Below, one piece after another: positions 19,694 through 27,524 of a stretch of DNA of 52,594 nt (its first letter is position 1; every line of letters begins with the position of its first letter). The notes beneath the pieces were generated by a model. The model searched no databases. It worked only from the letters and a program-made list of their open reading frames with translations, and was not told the DNA's origin. This stretch comes from Clostridia bacterium (lineage in GTDB: Bacteria > Bacillota > Clostridia > Oscillospirales > Acutalibacteraceae): assembly GCA_017625435.1 (NCBI GenBank), contig JAGAKX010000055.1:1-52594 (forward strand), given 5' to 3'. The translations under genes were made by a program, and so were the position numbers.

Positions 19694-20839
19694 ATGGCTA
19701 AAAAGAAAAAATCAAAAAAGCAGAAAGAGGAAAACAGAAGAAGCTTTCTGACAATTCTTTCAGGTGTAGCCTTAGGTCTTGTGCTTGTTTTCTCAATTGT
19801 TGCCGTTGACCTTGTTTCCAAAATGGGAATTATCAGCTTAGGCGGTAACACGGATACTCCCTCAGACTTCGTTGAGGTCACAGAGCCCGGTGATGAGGTC
19901 ATTCACATTGAGCAGCTTGAAGAATTAAGAGGTCTCGGCGACCTTTCCTCCGTGCTTAAGGGCTGGGCTGAAAATACTACGGAAAACTCACTTATGAGAA
20001 GCAAGGATGTTATTAATTTCCTTCTTGTAGGGCTTGATGCCTCCGAAAGAAATGCCGATGCCATAATTATTGCTTCACTTAACAAGCAGACCAAGAAAAT
20101 CTATCTTACCTCGGTTTTCCGTGACTGCTATACCTATATTTCAACTGCATCCGGCGGTAAATATGCTAAAATCAACGCCTGCTACGCAAACGGCGGTGCA
20201 AAGAAGCTTATTGAAACCCTGCAGAACGATTTCAAAATCAGAATTGACTACTATGTTTCGGTAAATTTCGATTCCTTCAGCGCTATAGTAGATGCTCTGG
20301 GCGGTATCACCCTTGACGTCAAGGAATATGAAGCCGCAGCCGTAAGAGCCGAAATAAAGGATGACTGCCCTTCAGGTGAAGGTGTTCTTCTCAACGGAAA
20401 GCAGGCTCTGGGCTTCTGCAGAATCAGATACTGCGACCCCGATGCGGACGTAAGCCGAACAAGAAGACAGCGTCAGTTCCTTAATGCCCTTATTGATGAA
20501 GCAAAGGGAATCAGCATCAGTCAGATTTCGCCCCTGCTCAATTCTGTGCTGAAATACATTAAGACCGACTGCAGCGTGGCAAAAATCATTTCTCTCGGTA
20601 CTCAGGCACTTACGGAAAAGTGGTACAATTTTGAAATTGTATCGGCAGCCGTACCCTCTGAGGAGCACAGACTGGACTATCAGGGCTATTCCTGGGTATG
20701 GATAGTTGACTACCCTGCCGCTGCAAAAACCTTACATGAGACAATTTACGGTACTTCAAATATTGAGCTCAAGGAAGACAGAGTTTCCGCAATTGACATT
20801 ATGAGAAATTCTGCCGATACCGGCACCGCAAGACCGTAA
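19694..20839 (+). CDS. LCP (LytR-CpsA-Psr) family cell-wall glycopolymer ligase
   Basis: A 381-residue membrane-anchored enzyme of the family that transfers glycopolymers such as teichoic acids from lipid carriers to peptidoglycan. A lysine-rich cytoplasmic tail (1-18) and one transmembrane helix (about 22-40) come first. The extracellular LCP domain (about 95-300) has NFLLVGLDASERNADAIII, SVFRDCYTYI with the catalytic Arg region, DALGGITLDV and FCRIRYCDPDADVSRTRRQR. It starts 20 bases after gyrA with a GGGGCGGTG site, is probably cotranscribed with gyrA, and is closed by the terminator at 20847. Confidence 0.92.
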   Translation: MAKKKKSKKQKEENRRSFLTILSGVALGLVLVFSIVAVDLVSKMGIISLGGNTDTPSDFVEVTEPGDEVIHIEQLEELRGLGDLSSVLKGWAENTTENSLMRSKDVINFLLVGLDASERNADAIIIASLNKQTKKIYLTSVFRDCYTYISTASGGKYAKINACYANGGAKKLIETLQNDFKIRIDYYVSVNFDSFSAIVDALGGITLDVKEYEAAAVRAEIKDDCPSGEGVLLNGKQALGFCRIRYCDPDADVSRTRRQRQFLNALIDEAKGISISQISPLLNSVLKYIKTDCSVAKIISLGTQALTEKWYNFEIVSAAVPSEEHRLDYQGYSWVWIVDYPAAAKTLHETIYGTSNIELKEDRVSAIDIMRNSADTGTARP

Positions 20840-20846
20840 AAAGATA

Positions 20847-20880
20847 AAGACACATTCTTTCGGGAATGTGTCTTTTTTTG
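20847..20880 (+). terminator. Intrinsic terminator after the LCP gene
   Basis: The stem AAAGACACATTC (from about 20846) pairs with GAATGTGTCTTT (20864-20875), followed by a T run to 20879. It ends the gyrB-gyrA-LCP run. Confidence 0.85.
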
Positions 20881-20932
20881 TAAAAAAAACGATTTTTAAA
20901 TTCTGAATTCAGAATTCTGAGAACAGAGTACG

Positions 20933-21140
20933 GTAGGGGCGGGACGTCCCTCAGAAACATAGTCGTCTTGCTTCCCTTAGAGCGGTCGCAATACTCCTTG
21001 TTTCTTCACCTCTTTCGTGTGCCTTCATCTGCCCCCGGCAGCGGCACACTCATTCGCCCCCGCCCGTTCAGAAGGGTTGTTATTTTTTATTAACGAAAGT
21101 TACAAAAATAATACTACGGGAGGGGCGACCCCTCCCCTAC
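20933..21140. mobile_element. Miniature element, type II, with a 119-bp block inside its left palindrome
   Basis: The outer arm GTAGGGGCGGG (20933) is separated from its partner arm CCCGCCCG (to about 21066) by a 119-bp block. The type II core follows (TTGTTATTTTTTATTAACGAAAGTTAC) in abbreviated form, then an intact right palindrome at 21117-21140. The whole unit is 208 bp, the same as the element at 36098. Just upstream, 20899-20917 holds TTCTGAATTCAGAA-type palindromic words. Confidence 0.65.
20947..21065. repeat. 119-bp repeat block, copy 1
   Basis: Matches 36183-36301 at 117 of 119 positions (differences near 20957 and 20979). It contains a nested hairpin at 21017-21049: GTGTGCC, TTCAT, CTGCC-CCC-GGCAG, C, GGCACAC. 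Not recognised as a known element. Confidence 0.8.
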
Positions 21141-21261
21141 GATTTAAGGTTTACTGTACAGCCTCAGAAAATACTTTATACCTTGCCGTGGGCTCTCATT
21201 TCTGTAGTGTAATTTTTGTTTTTGAACCAACGAAATGATTTAAATCCAAATAAAAATAAAA

Positions 21262-21296
21262 CGGATAATTATACACTAATAATGTATAATTATCCG
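21262..21296 (-). terminator. Intrinsic terminator of the DNA glycosylase gene
   Basis: A perfect 13-bp stem CGGATAATTATAC (21262-21274) / GTATAATTATCCG (21284-21296). On the minus strand it is followed by TTTTATTTTTATTT. It sits immediately after the minus-strand stop codon at 21301. Confidence 0.85.
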
Positions 21297-21300
21297 ATAA

Positions 21301-22113
21301 TTATTTTATTCTTGAGGTAAATATATACTGCTGTGCAAGACCCCTGTGAGGTGAGAAAAATTCGGGAAGCCCCTCGGGGTAAAGCTCCTTTGTCGCTCTT
21401 TCAATGTGTCTGTCTACGGGATAGCAATCCGTAAAGCCCAGAGAAAATAAAAGGGTACAGTCGGCAACCTTTCTGCCTACGCCCTTTATCTTCATAAGCT
21501 CTTTACGGGCGTCCTCCTCAGGCATTTTTCTTATAGCGTCAAAATCAATCTCACCCTCTGCCACCCTTCTTGCGGCATCAAGAATATAAGGCACTCTGTA
21601 GCCGGCTCTCAGAAAGGAAAGGTCATCCTCAGAAAGCCCTGCCACGGTTTTTGCATCGGGGAAGGAAAAGCCCTCTCCCGTTCTTTCTCCAAGAGCCTCA
21701 GAAAGGCGGTTTACTATACCCTTGATTCTGGGGATATTGTTACAGGCGGAAATTATGAAGGAGCAAAGTGTCTCCCAGGGCTCCTGCCTCAGTATATGAA
21801 TCCCGCCGAAGCGATTGACGGCATCGCTTATGAATTTATCCCCGGAAAGCCGTTTTATAATTCCGTCGTGGTCTGTGTTCAGATCAAAATAATCAGTCCA
21901 TATTTCCTTTATTTCATCTTCATTTACACCGAGAAACAGCAGACTGTCACCGTCGTCCCTTACAGTAAGCTCTCTTCTGAAGGCAATACCCCTGTAGGTA
22001 TTTTCGCCTGTCTTCTCCCATCTGAATGCCTGTCCGCAGTCGAGGGTAAGCCCCACATTAAAGGGGGTGTGACCACAAAGTCTTGTGTTATTACTCTCTT
22101 TTATCAGCTCCAT
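21301..22113 (-). CDS. 8-oxoguanine DNA glycosylase/AP lyase (OGG1-type HhH-GPD protein)
   Basis: A 270-residue base-excision repair enzyme. An OGG N-terminal domain (about 1-105; LTLDCGQAFRWEKTGENTY) is followed by the HhH-GPD domain. That domain has helix-hairpin-helix MKIKGVGRKVADCTLLFSLG with the catalytic Lys (about 215) and the catalytic Asp in CYPVDRHIERA. This layout matches the Clostridium OGG1-like group, which excises oxidised guanine. The longest frame begins three codons earlier, but the AAGGATG site fits the ATG at 22111-22113. It stands alone on the minus strand with its own terminator. Confidence 0.9.
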   Translation of the reverse strand: MELIKESNNTRLCGHTPFNVGLTLDCGQAFRWEKTGENTYRGIAFRRELTVRDDGDSLLFLGVNEDEIKEIWTDYFDLNTDHDGIIKRLSGDKFISDAVNRFGGIHILRQEPWETLCSFIISACNNIPRIKGIVNRLSEALGERTGEGFSFPDAKTVAGLSEDDLSFLRAGYRVPYILDAARRVAEGEIDFDAIRKMPEEDARKELMKIKGVGRKVADCTLLFSLGFTDCYPVDRHIERATKELYPEGLPEFFSPHRGLAQQYIFTSRIK

Positions 22114-22254
22114 TTTACACATCCTTTTTCTGTTGGCAATTTAAATAAAATTTTCAGAAAATTCTATTTAAAAATATCTCCATTTTGTATAGTAGGCAAG
22201 TTATAAAAACTCAGCGTATATGTTAATTGTTTAACAATGTGCCTCTGTGAAAAG

Positions 22255-22358
22255 TTATCAACAGTTAATAACCTGCCTTTTCGAGGGTTATCAAGGGTTT
22301 TGAGGGGTAGTTATCAACATTATTAACAGAATTATTAACATTTTATAAGTTATTGACA
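22255..22358 (+). other. DnaA-box-like cluster in a long AT-rich intergenic region (possible origin element)
   Basis: Two exact TTATCAACA sites (22255-22263, 22311-22319) and three near matches (TTATCAAGG 22288-22296, TTATTAACA 22332-22340, TTATTGACA 22350-22358) lie on one strand within 104 bases. AT-rich sequence follows. The surrounding 584-base gap (22114-22697) has no convincing gene. The word is the same one found in the dnaA-dnaN spacer. Confidence 0.5.
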
Positions 22359-22697
22359 TTATACAAATAGTATAAAAACATTTACATTTAAATTCACAAC
22401 ACCGATTTTCGACTTTTTGTGCGCTTAATTTCTTTTGAGAATTATCGGAAAAATGTGACAAAAAACGGCAAATCGGATATAGTGTGCAGGGTCTCCCCTT
22501 TTACCACAATATGTATTTTAAGGGGCAAATCGTTAAAAAATTAACAAGTCGTTTATCAGTCATTTTTTCGCTTTTTGTGGGAGTTTTATTTTTTGGCTGT
22601 TTTTACTTGACAAAGCATATCAATTAATTTATTTCTTTATGACTTGAAACGTAATTTCCGTCAATAATTACAATATATAGTATGGGAGGTTTTTGCA

Positions 22698-22973
22698 ATG
22701 CTTAAAGGAGTCAACCGTCAGGTGGTGGAAATTCCTCAGCCTGAAAGTGCTTATTTTGAAAAGGTAATATTTTTTGTAAAGCCGGAATTTTCGGATATCA
22801 GCGAATTGAAAATAAAAAGCAGCGCCCATGAGCTTATTAAAAATGCCTCTCCCCCGCCCCGCGGAAAAGCTGCCGGAAAACGTGGAGAGAGGCTTCGGTT
22901 TTATATTAAATTTTCAATTGCGGCATTGTCGGGTGCAGCAGTCACGGCTCTGGGGATGCTGATAATTTTCTGA
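22698..22973 (+). CDS. Small tail-anchored protein of unknown function
   Basis: A 91-residue protein not recognised as a named family. The N-terminal half is soluble with mixed charge (residues 1-48). A basic Pro/Gly/Lys/Arg-rich linker follows (about 50-66; SPPPRGKAAGKRGER). The C-terminus is one hydrophobic helix (about 70-91), so it is probably tail-anchored with the N-terminus in the cytoplasm. GGGAGG at 22683-22688 is a good ribosome site and a strong terminator follows at 23024, which argues for a real gene. It sits between the DnaA-box cluster and mnmE. Confidence 0.65.
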   Translation: MLKGVNRQVVEIPQPESAYFEKVIFFVKPEFSDISELKIKSSAHELIKNASPPPRGKAAGKRGERLRFYIKFSIAALSGAAVTALGMLIIF

Positions 22974-23023
22974 GAGCACTCCCCTGTTTTTCCCGTGATG
23001 CTTTTGTTTGCTTTTATCTCTTT

Positions 23024-23057
23024 CGGATTTTCCTGAAACCGGAAAATCCGTTTTTTA
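23024..23057 (+). terminator. Intrinsic terminator after the 91-residue protein gene
   Basis: A perfect 10-bp stem CGGATTTTCC (23024-23033) / GGAAAATCCG (23041-23050), then TTTTTT. Two more hairpins follow before mnmE: AAATTGCTC/GAGCAATTT (23067-23091) and CCCCCA-AGAT-TGGGGG (23117-23132). They may act for the convergent mnmE transcript. Confidence 0.8.
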
Positions 23058-23168
23058 TTATATAGGAAATTGCTCGCGTTGTGAGCAATTTAGCTTATAA
23101 CAAGAAACACCTACAGCCCCCAAGATTGGGGGTAGGGGGTTGATAAATCGTAAGATTTTTTCTTATTT

Positions 23169-24530
23169 TTACTTGCCTACGCAGAATTTTGAGAATACCT
23201 CGTTTACGATTTCCTCGCTTGCCTTCTTGCCCGTAAGTGTCAGAAGCTGTTCTATGGCACAGTCGATGCTGACATTTACCGCATCAATTGTAAGTCCCGA
23301 GTCAATTGCTGTTTTTGCTTCTCTTATACATTCGAGAGCCTGTCTTGCACATTCGTACTGTCTGTCGGCAGCAAGCATCTCCTGAGAAAAATCAAGTCCC
23401 CCGGTGCCGAGAATTTCTTCCAGAGCGACCCTTATTTTTTCCTCTCCCCCGCTTGTTTTTGCAGAAAGTGTTATAACGTGAGGAATGTATAATCTTACAT
23501 TTTCTTCGCTGAATCTGGGAGCAAGATCTGACTTGTTTATAATGGCAAGACAGCGTTTTTCTTTGCACATTTCAAGAAGCTCCGTGTCCTCATTATCAAG
23601 AGGACGTGAAACATCAAAGACCGCTAAAACAAGGTCAGCAGTTTCTATTCTTTCCTTGGCGATGCTGACACCGATGCTCTCAACCTCGTCCTTCGTATCG
23701 TGAATTCCGGCAGTATCTGCAAGCCTTAAAAGGATATCTCCTACCCTTACGGTCTCTTCAACAACGTCTCTTGTTGTGCCTGCAACTGAGGTTACTATTG
23801 ACCTTTCACAGCCTGAAAGAGCATTCATAAGAGTGGATTTTCCCACGTTGGGCTTGCCGCAGATTACGGTGTTCACACCCTCGGTTACTGCCTTTCCGCT
23901 GTCATAACGCTTTATTAATTTCTGTAATTCTTCCTCGTTATCCGTAAGTGTTTTATAGAGTGTTTCCGTCTCAACTGCAGGGATGTCCTCGTCGGGATAG
24001 TCGCTCCAGACAGCCAGCGCCGCGGCAGAATTTATTAAGGAGGAGCATATTTCACCGATTTTAATACTTACCTTTCCCCGAAGTGTGTTTCTTGCGGCAT
24101 TAAGGGCAGCTTCACCCGAAGCGGAAATAACATTCATAACGCTTTCAGCCTGAGCTAAGTCCATCTTTCCGTTAAGAAAGGCTCTTTTTGTGAATTCACC
24201 GGGAGCGGCAGGGCAGGCACCTAACTTAAAAACAAGCCTTAACACCTTGTTCATTATGAAAAGTCCGCCGTGACAGCATAGCTCCACAACATCCTCGCCC
24301 GTATAGCTTTTAGGCGCACGGTAAACCACCGCAACAGCCTCATCAATAGGGGAGTCACCCTCAGAAATCTGCCCGTAAGCGGCTGTGTAGCCCTTCATTT
24401 CCGTTATTTTCTTGCCTGAAAACGCTGTAAAGCACTTCTCGGCAACTAAAAAAGCATCCTCGCCCGATATTCTTATTATTCCGATTCCGCCCGCCGCATT
24501 GGGCGTGGCAATTGCCGCAATAGTTGACAT
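23169..24530 (-). CDS. mnmE: tRNA modification GTPase MnmE (TrmE)
   Basis: A 453-residue GTPase that works with MnmG to put the cmnm5 group on U34 of certain tRNAs. The N-terminal tetrahydrofolate-binding domain (about 1-118) includes the AAGGIGIIRISG region. The helical domain holds an inserted G domain (about 215-375) with GKPNVGKSTLMNALSG (P-loop), DTAGIHDTKDEVE (G3) and NKSD (G4). The protein ends in FCVGK, the conserved catalytic Cys motif (usually CIGK). GAGAGG lies eight bases before the ATG. It is divergent from its usual partner mnmG instead of codirectional. Confidence 0.95.
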   Translation of the reverse strand: MSTIAAIATPNAAGGIGIIRISGEDAFLVAEKCFTAFSGKKITEMKGYTAAYGQISEGDSPIDEAVAVVYRAPKSYTGEDVVELCCHGGLFIMNKVLRLVFKLGACPAAPGEFTKRAFLNGKMDLAQAESVMNVISASGEAALNAARNTLRGKVSIKIGEICSSLINSAAALAVWSDYPDEDIPAVETETLYKTLTDNEEELQKLIKRYDSGKAVTEGVNTVICGKPNVGKSTLMNALSGCERSIVTSVAGTTRDVVEETVRVGDILLRLADTAGIHDTKDEVESIGVSIAKERIETADLVLAVFDVSRPLDNEDTELLEMCKEKRCLAIINKSDLAPRFSEENVRLYIPHVITLSAKTSGGEEKIRVALEEILGTGGLDFSQEMLAADRQYECARQALECIREAKTAIDSGLTIDAVNVSIDCAIEQLLTLTGKKASEEIVNEVFSKFCVGK

Positions 24531-24546
24531 ATTGTACCTCTCAGTT

Positions 24547-24717
24547 ATAAATCATAATTTAGCAGAGGAGATGTGAACACGGTAGGGGCGGGGTTGCCCC
24601 GCCCGTTACATAACTTTTGTAACTTTTGTTTGCAAAAAATAACAACCCTCGGAAACGGGAGGGGAGACCCCTCCCCTACGATACATACGGCAAATTATCC
24701 GTTAAATTATGATTTAT
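24547..24717. mobile_element. Miniature element, type II, with perfect outer inverted repeats
   Basis: ATAAATCATAATTTA (24547-24561) and its exact complement (24703-24717) bracket palindromes at 24582-24605 and 24656-24679 and the type II core (CATAACTTTTGTAAC, AACAACCCTCGG). It occupies the mnmE-mnmG divergent spacer and is the best-preserved copy in the window. Confidence 0.8.
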
Positions 24718-24756
24718 GAGTTATTTTGTTATATTATAATACAAACATATATAATA

Positions 24757-24785
24757 TTGCAATATGTGAAATTTTATGGTAAAAT
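24757..24785 (+). promoter_or_regulatory. Probable promoter of mnmG
   Basis: TTGCAA (24757-24762), 17-base spacer, TAAAAT (24780-24785), about 35 bases before the mnmG ATG. Confidence 0.65.
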
Positions 24786-24819
24786 TTATTGTTATCAAAT
24801 ATTTATAAGGAGTACGCTA

Positions 24820-26712
24820 ATGGATTATTTTTCCGGAAAATTTGATATTGCCGTAATAGGTGCCGGACACGCAGGTATTGAAGCCGCACTTTCTGCCGCA
24901 AGGCTCGGCTGTTCTGTGGTGTGCTTTACCATAAATCTTGACTGGATAGGCAATATGGCATGCAATCCTTCAATCGGCGGAACATCAAAGGGGCATCTTG
25001 TCCGTGAAATTGATGCTCTCGGCGGTGAAATGGGCGTTGCCGCAGACAAAAATACTCTGCAGAGCCGAATGCTCAACCTGGGAAAGGGACCTGCCGTCCA
25101 CTCTCTGAGAGCTCAGATTGACAGACGTGAGTACTCCAAATATATGAAAAATACCCTTGAAAAGCAGGATAATCTCACCCTTGTTCAGGCGGAAATTGTT
25201 TCCCTTAACAAGTTGGATAATTCTTTATGGGAATTAAAAACACAGCTTGACTGCGTTTATCACGCCTCTTGCGTAATTCTTGCTACGGGTACCTTCCTTG
25301 ACGGAAAGATTTACGTAGGGGATAAGGTATATTCAAGCGGTCCTGACGGAATGTTCCCGGCTGTGGGTCTTTCCGAATCTCTTAAAAAGCAGGGGATAGG
25401 TCTTCGCCGTTTTAAGACAGGAACACCCTCGAGAGTCAACAGAAGAAGTGTTGATTTTTCCTCTCTTGAGGAGCAGAAGGGAGACGATAGGGTAGTGCCC
25501 TTTTCCTTCTCTACTAAGGAATTGCCTCAGAATATTCTTTCCTGCCACATTACCTATACCAATGAAGAAACCAAGCGTATAATTATGGAAAATCTCCACC
25601 GTTCCCCATTATTTGGTGGTGTGATAGAGGGTATAGGCCCAAGATATTGTCCCAGTATAGAGGATAAAATGGTGCGCTTCTCTGATAAGGAGAGACATCA
25701 GATATTCATTGAGCCCTGCGGGCTTGATACTGAAGAGATGTATTTACAGGGGCTTTCCTCGTCTCTTCCCGTTGACGTACAGGAGGCTTTTGTGCACTCC
25801 ATAAAGGGTCTTGAAAACTGTCAGATAATGCGTAATGCCTATGCTATAGAATATGACTGTGTTGACCCTCTTGAGCTTCGTCCCACCCTTGAATTTCTTC
25901 ATTATGAGGGGCTTTTCGGTGCAGGACAGTTCAACGGCTCCAGCGGATATGAGGAAGCTGCCGCTCAGGGACTTGTTGCAGGCATCAATGCCGCCCTTAA
26001 GGTGCAGGGTAAAGAGCCCTTTATTCTTGAACGCTCAGGCTCTTATATCGGCACTCTTATTGATGACCTTGTAACAAAGGGCTGTAACGAGCCCTACAGA
26101 ATGATGACATCCCGTTCGGAATACAGACTGATTCTCCGTCAGGATAATGCCGATATCCGACTTCTTAAAAGGGGATATGACTTAGGACTTGTGCCTCAGA
26201 AAAAATATGACAGCTTTTTACATAAATTAGAGCTTATAGATATTGAAAGAAAAAGAACGGAGTCAACGGTTATTGCGCCATCCGAAGCTATAAATAAGAT
26301 GCTTGTTTCACGTGAAACATCTGCACTTACCACAGGCTGTAAGCTTGCCGACCTTATAAGACGTCCTCAGCTAAATTATGAGGCTCTTACTGAATTTGAT
26401 AAAAACCGTCCCGAATTGCCCTATGAGGTGTTCGAACAGGTGGAAATTGACCTTAAATACGAGGGTTATATAAAAAGACAGCTTTCTCAGGTACACGAAA
26501 TGCGACGTCTTGAGGAAAAGCTCATTCCTGAGGATATAGATTATAAGGATGTAATCAATCTCAGAACAGAAGCAATTGAAAAGCTTTCAAAAATAAGACC
26601 CCGAAGCATAGGTCAGGCATCCCGCATTTCGGGTGTCAGCCCGGCGGACATTTCCGTCCTTCTTATTTATCTTGCCAAAAACGGAAAGGGGAGTGCTGAA
26701 AATGATTTCTAA
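24820..26712 (+). CDS. mnmG: tRNA uridine 5-carboxymethylaminomethyl modification enzyme MnmG (GidA)
   Basis: A 630-residue FAD-binding partner of MnmE. The N-terminal dinucleotide motif is AVIGAGHAGIEAALSAARLG. The family hallmarks CNPSIGGTSKGHLVREIDAL and GLFGAGQFNGSSGYEEAAAQ are present, as is the helical C-terminal domain ending RPRSIGQASRISGVSPADIS. The open frame extends 37 codons upstream, but that part is AT-rich intergenic sequence. AAGGAG at 24807-24812 fits the ATG at 24820. A perfect parS site lies inside the coding sequence at 26304-26319. rsmG begins inside its last codons. Confidence 0.95.
   Translation: MDYFSGKFDIAVIGAGHAGIEAALSAARLGCSVVCFTINLDWIGNMACNPSIGGTSKGHLVREIDALGGEMGVAADKNTLQSRMLNLGKGPAVHSLRAQIDRREYSKYMKNTLEKQDNLTLVQAEIVSLNKLDNSLWELKTQLDCVYHASCVILATGTFLDGKIYVGDKVYSSGPDGMFPAVGLSESLKKQGIGLRRFKTGTPSRVNRRSVDFSSLEEQKGDDRVVPFSFSTKELPQNILSCHITYTNEETKRIIMENLHRSPLFGGVIEGIGPRYCPSIEDKMVRFSDKERHQIFIEPCGLDTEEMYLQGLSSSLPVDVQEAFVHSIKGLENCQIMRNAYAIEYDCVDPLELRPTLEFLHYEGLFGAGQFNGSSGYEEAAAQGLVAGINAALKVQGKEPFILERSGSYIGTLIDDLVTKGCNEPYRMMTSRSEYRLILRQDNADIRLLKRGYDLGLVPQKKYDSFLHKLELIDIERKRTESTVIAPSEAINKMLVSRETSALTTGCKLADLIRRPQLNYEALTEFDKNRPELPYEVFEQVEIDLKYEGYIKRQLSQVHEMRRLEEKLIPEDIDYKDVINLRTEAIEKLSKIRPRSIGQASRISGVSPADISVLLIYLAKNGKGSAENDF
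26304..26319. promoter_or_regulatory. parS partition site inside mnmG
   Basis: Perfect 16-bp palindrome TGTTTCACGTGAAACA, the Firmicutes parS consensus, encoding part of LVSRETSA in MnmG. It is about 2.3 kb left of the second parS and close to parA/parB. It should be a ParB loading and condensin recruitment site. Confidence 0.92.
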
Positions 26713-27409
26713 GGAGCTTCTGAAAACCTCCTGCAACAGTCTCGGTATCGCAATTACAGAAGAAGCTGTTGACAGATTCGATAAGTATGCCGGGATGCTT
26801 GTGGATTATAATGAAAAAGTAAATCTTACGGCTATTACTGATCCCGATGATATTGTAATAAAGCATTTTGCAGACAGCCTCTGTCTTATGAAATTCTGCG
26901 ACCTTCAGGGAAAGAAGATAATAGACGTAGGAACGGGTGCCGGCTTTCCCGGTGCTGCGCTTCTTTGTGCCGAGCCGTCATTTGATATGACAATGATAGA
27001 TTCTGTAAATAAAAAGCTCGATTTTATAAGATTTCTTCTTAAAGAACTGGGATTAAAGGGGAATGTCATAACAATCAGAGCCGAGGATGCCGCTAAAAAG
27101 GCTGAATTCAGAGAAAAATTTGATGTTGTTACCTCCCGTGCCGTCGCATCCCTTAATGTTCTGGCTGAATACTCGGTACCTCTTGTGAAGGTGGGCGGTG
27201 TGTTTGCTCCCTTAAAGGCCGTGCTTTCTACCGAAGAGGATCAGAGAGGCTGCGGTGCAATAGCAAATCTCGGTGCTAAGGTTACCGATAAACACAGATA
27301 TACTATCCCTGACGGCAGCGAAAGAGAAATAATTATTGCAAAAAAGATATCGCAGACTCCGACAAAATACCCGAGAGCCTTCGCTCAGATATTTAAAAAG
27401 CCCCTTTAA
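26702..27409 (+). CDS. rsmG: 16S rRNA (guanine527-N7)-methyltransferase RsmG (GidB)
   Basis: A 235-residue SAM-dependent methyltransferase that modifies G527 of 16S rRNA; its loss gives low-level streptomycin resistance in other bacteria. Motif I is IDVGTGAGFPGAALL (about 73-87), preceded by HFADSLCLM, and followed by DSVNKKLDFIRFL and TSRAVASL. The start at 26702 overlaps the last 11 bases of mnmG and has GGGGAG upstream; the longer upstream frame is mnmG read in another frame. A strong terminator follows at 27462. Confidence 0.94.
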   Translation: MISKELLKTSCNSLGIAITEEAVDRFDKYAGMLVDYNEKVNLTAITDPDDIVIKHFADSLCLMKFCDLQGKKIIDVGTGAGFPGAALLCAEPSFDMTMIDSVNKKLDFIRFLLKELGLKGNVITIRAEDAAKKAEFREKFDVVTSRAVASLNVLAEYSVPLVKVGGVFAPLKAVLSTEEDQRGCGAIANLGAKVTDKHRYTIPDGSEREIIIAKKISQTPTKYPRAFAQIFKKPL

Positions 27410-27461
27410 TTACCGAAACTTTTCTTAATTTACAGACATATTTTTCGATATTTTGCATTAT

Positions 27462-27519
27462 AACTGTGATATTCTGTACTTGCAGGACAAACCTGCCGAA
27501 TATCACAGTTTATTTTTTT
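27462..27519 (+). terminator. Intrinsic terminator after rsmG
   Basis: A long stem AACTGTGATATTC (27462-27474) / GAATATCACAGTT (27498-27510) with an inner GCAGG/CCTGC hairpin, then a T-rich tail to 27519. It closes the mnmG-rsmG transcript and rules out a start for the next gene upstream of it. Confidence 0.85.
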
Positions 27520-27524
27520 GGTGT

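Noticed and set aside
21017..21238. Open frame over the 119-bp block (and a similar one at 36080-36355)
   Set aside because: The two frames share only the repeat block and diverge elsewhere; neither has a ribosome site. More likely non-coding repeat sequence.
24709..24819. N-terminal extension of MnmG by 37 codons
   Set aside because: It reads through AT-rich intergenic DNA, the promoter and part of a miniature element. The AAGGAG site and the conserved MnmG start fit 24820.
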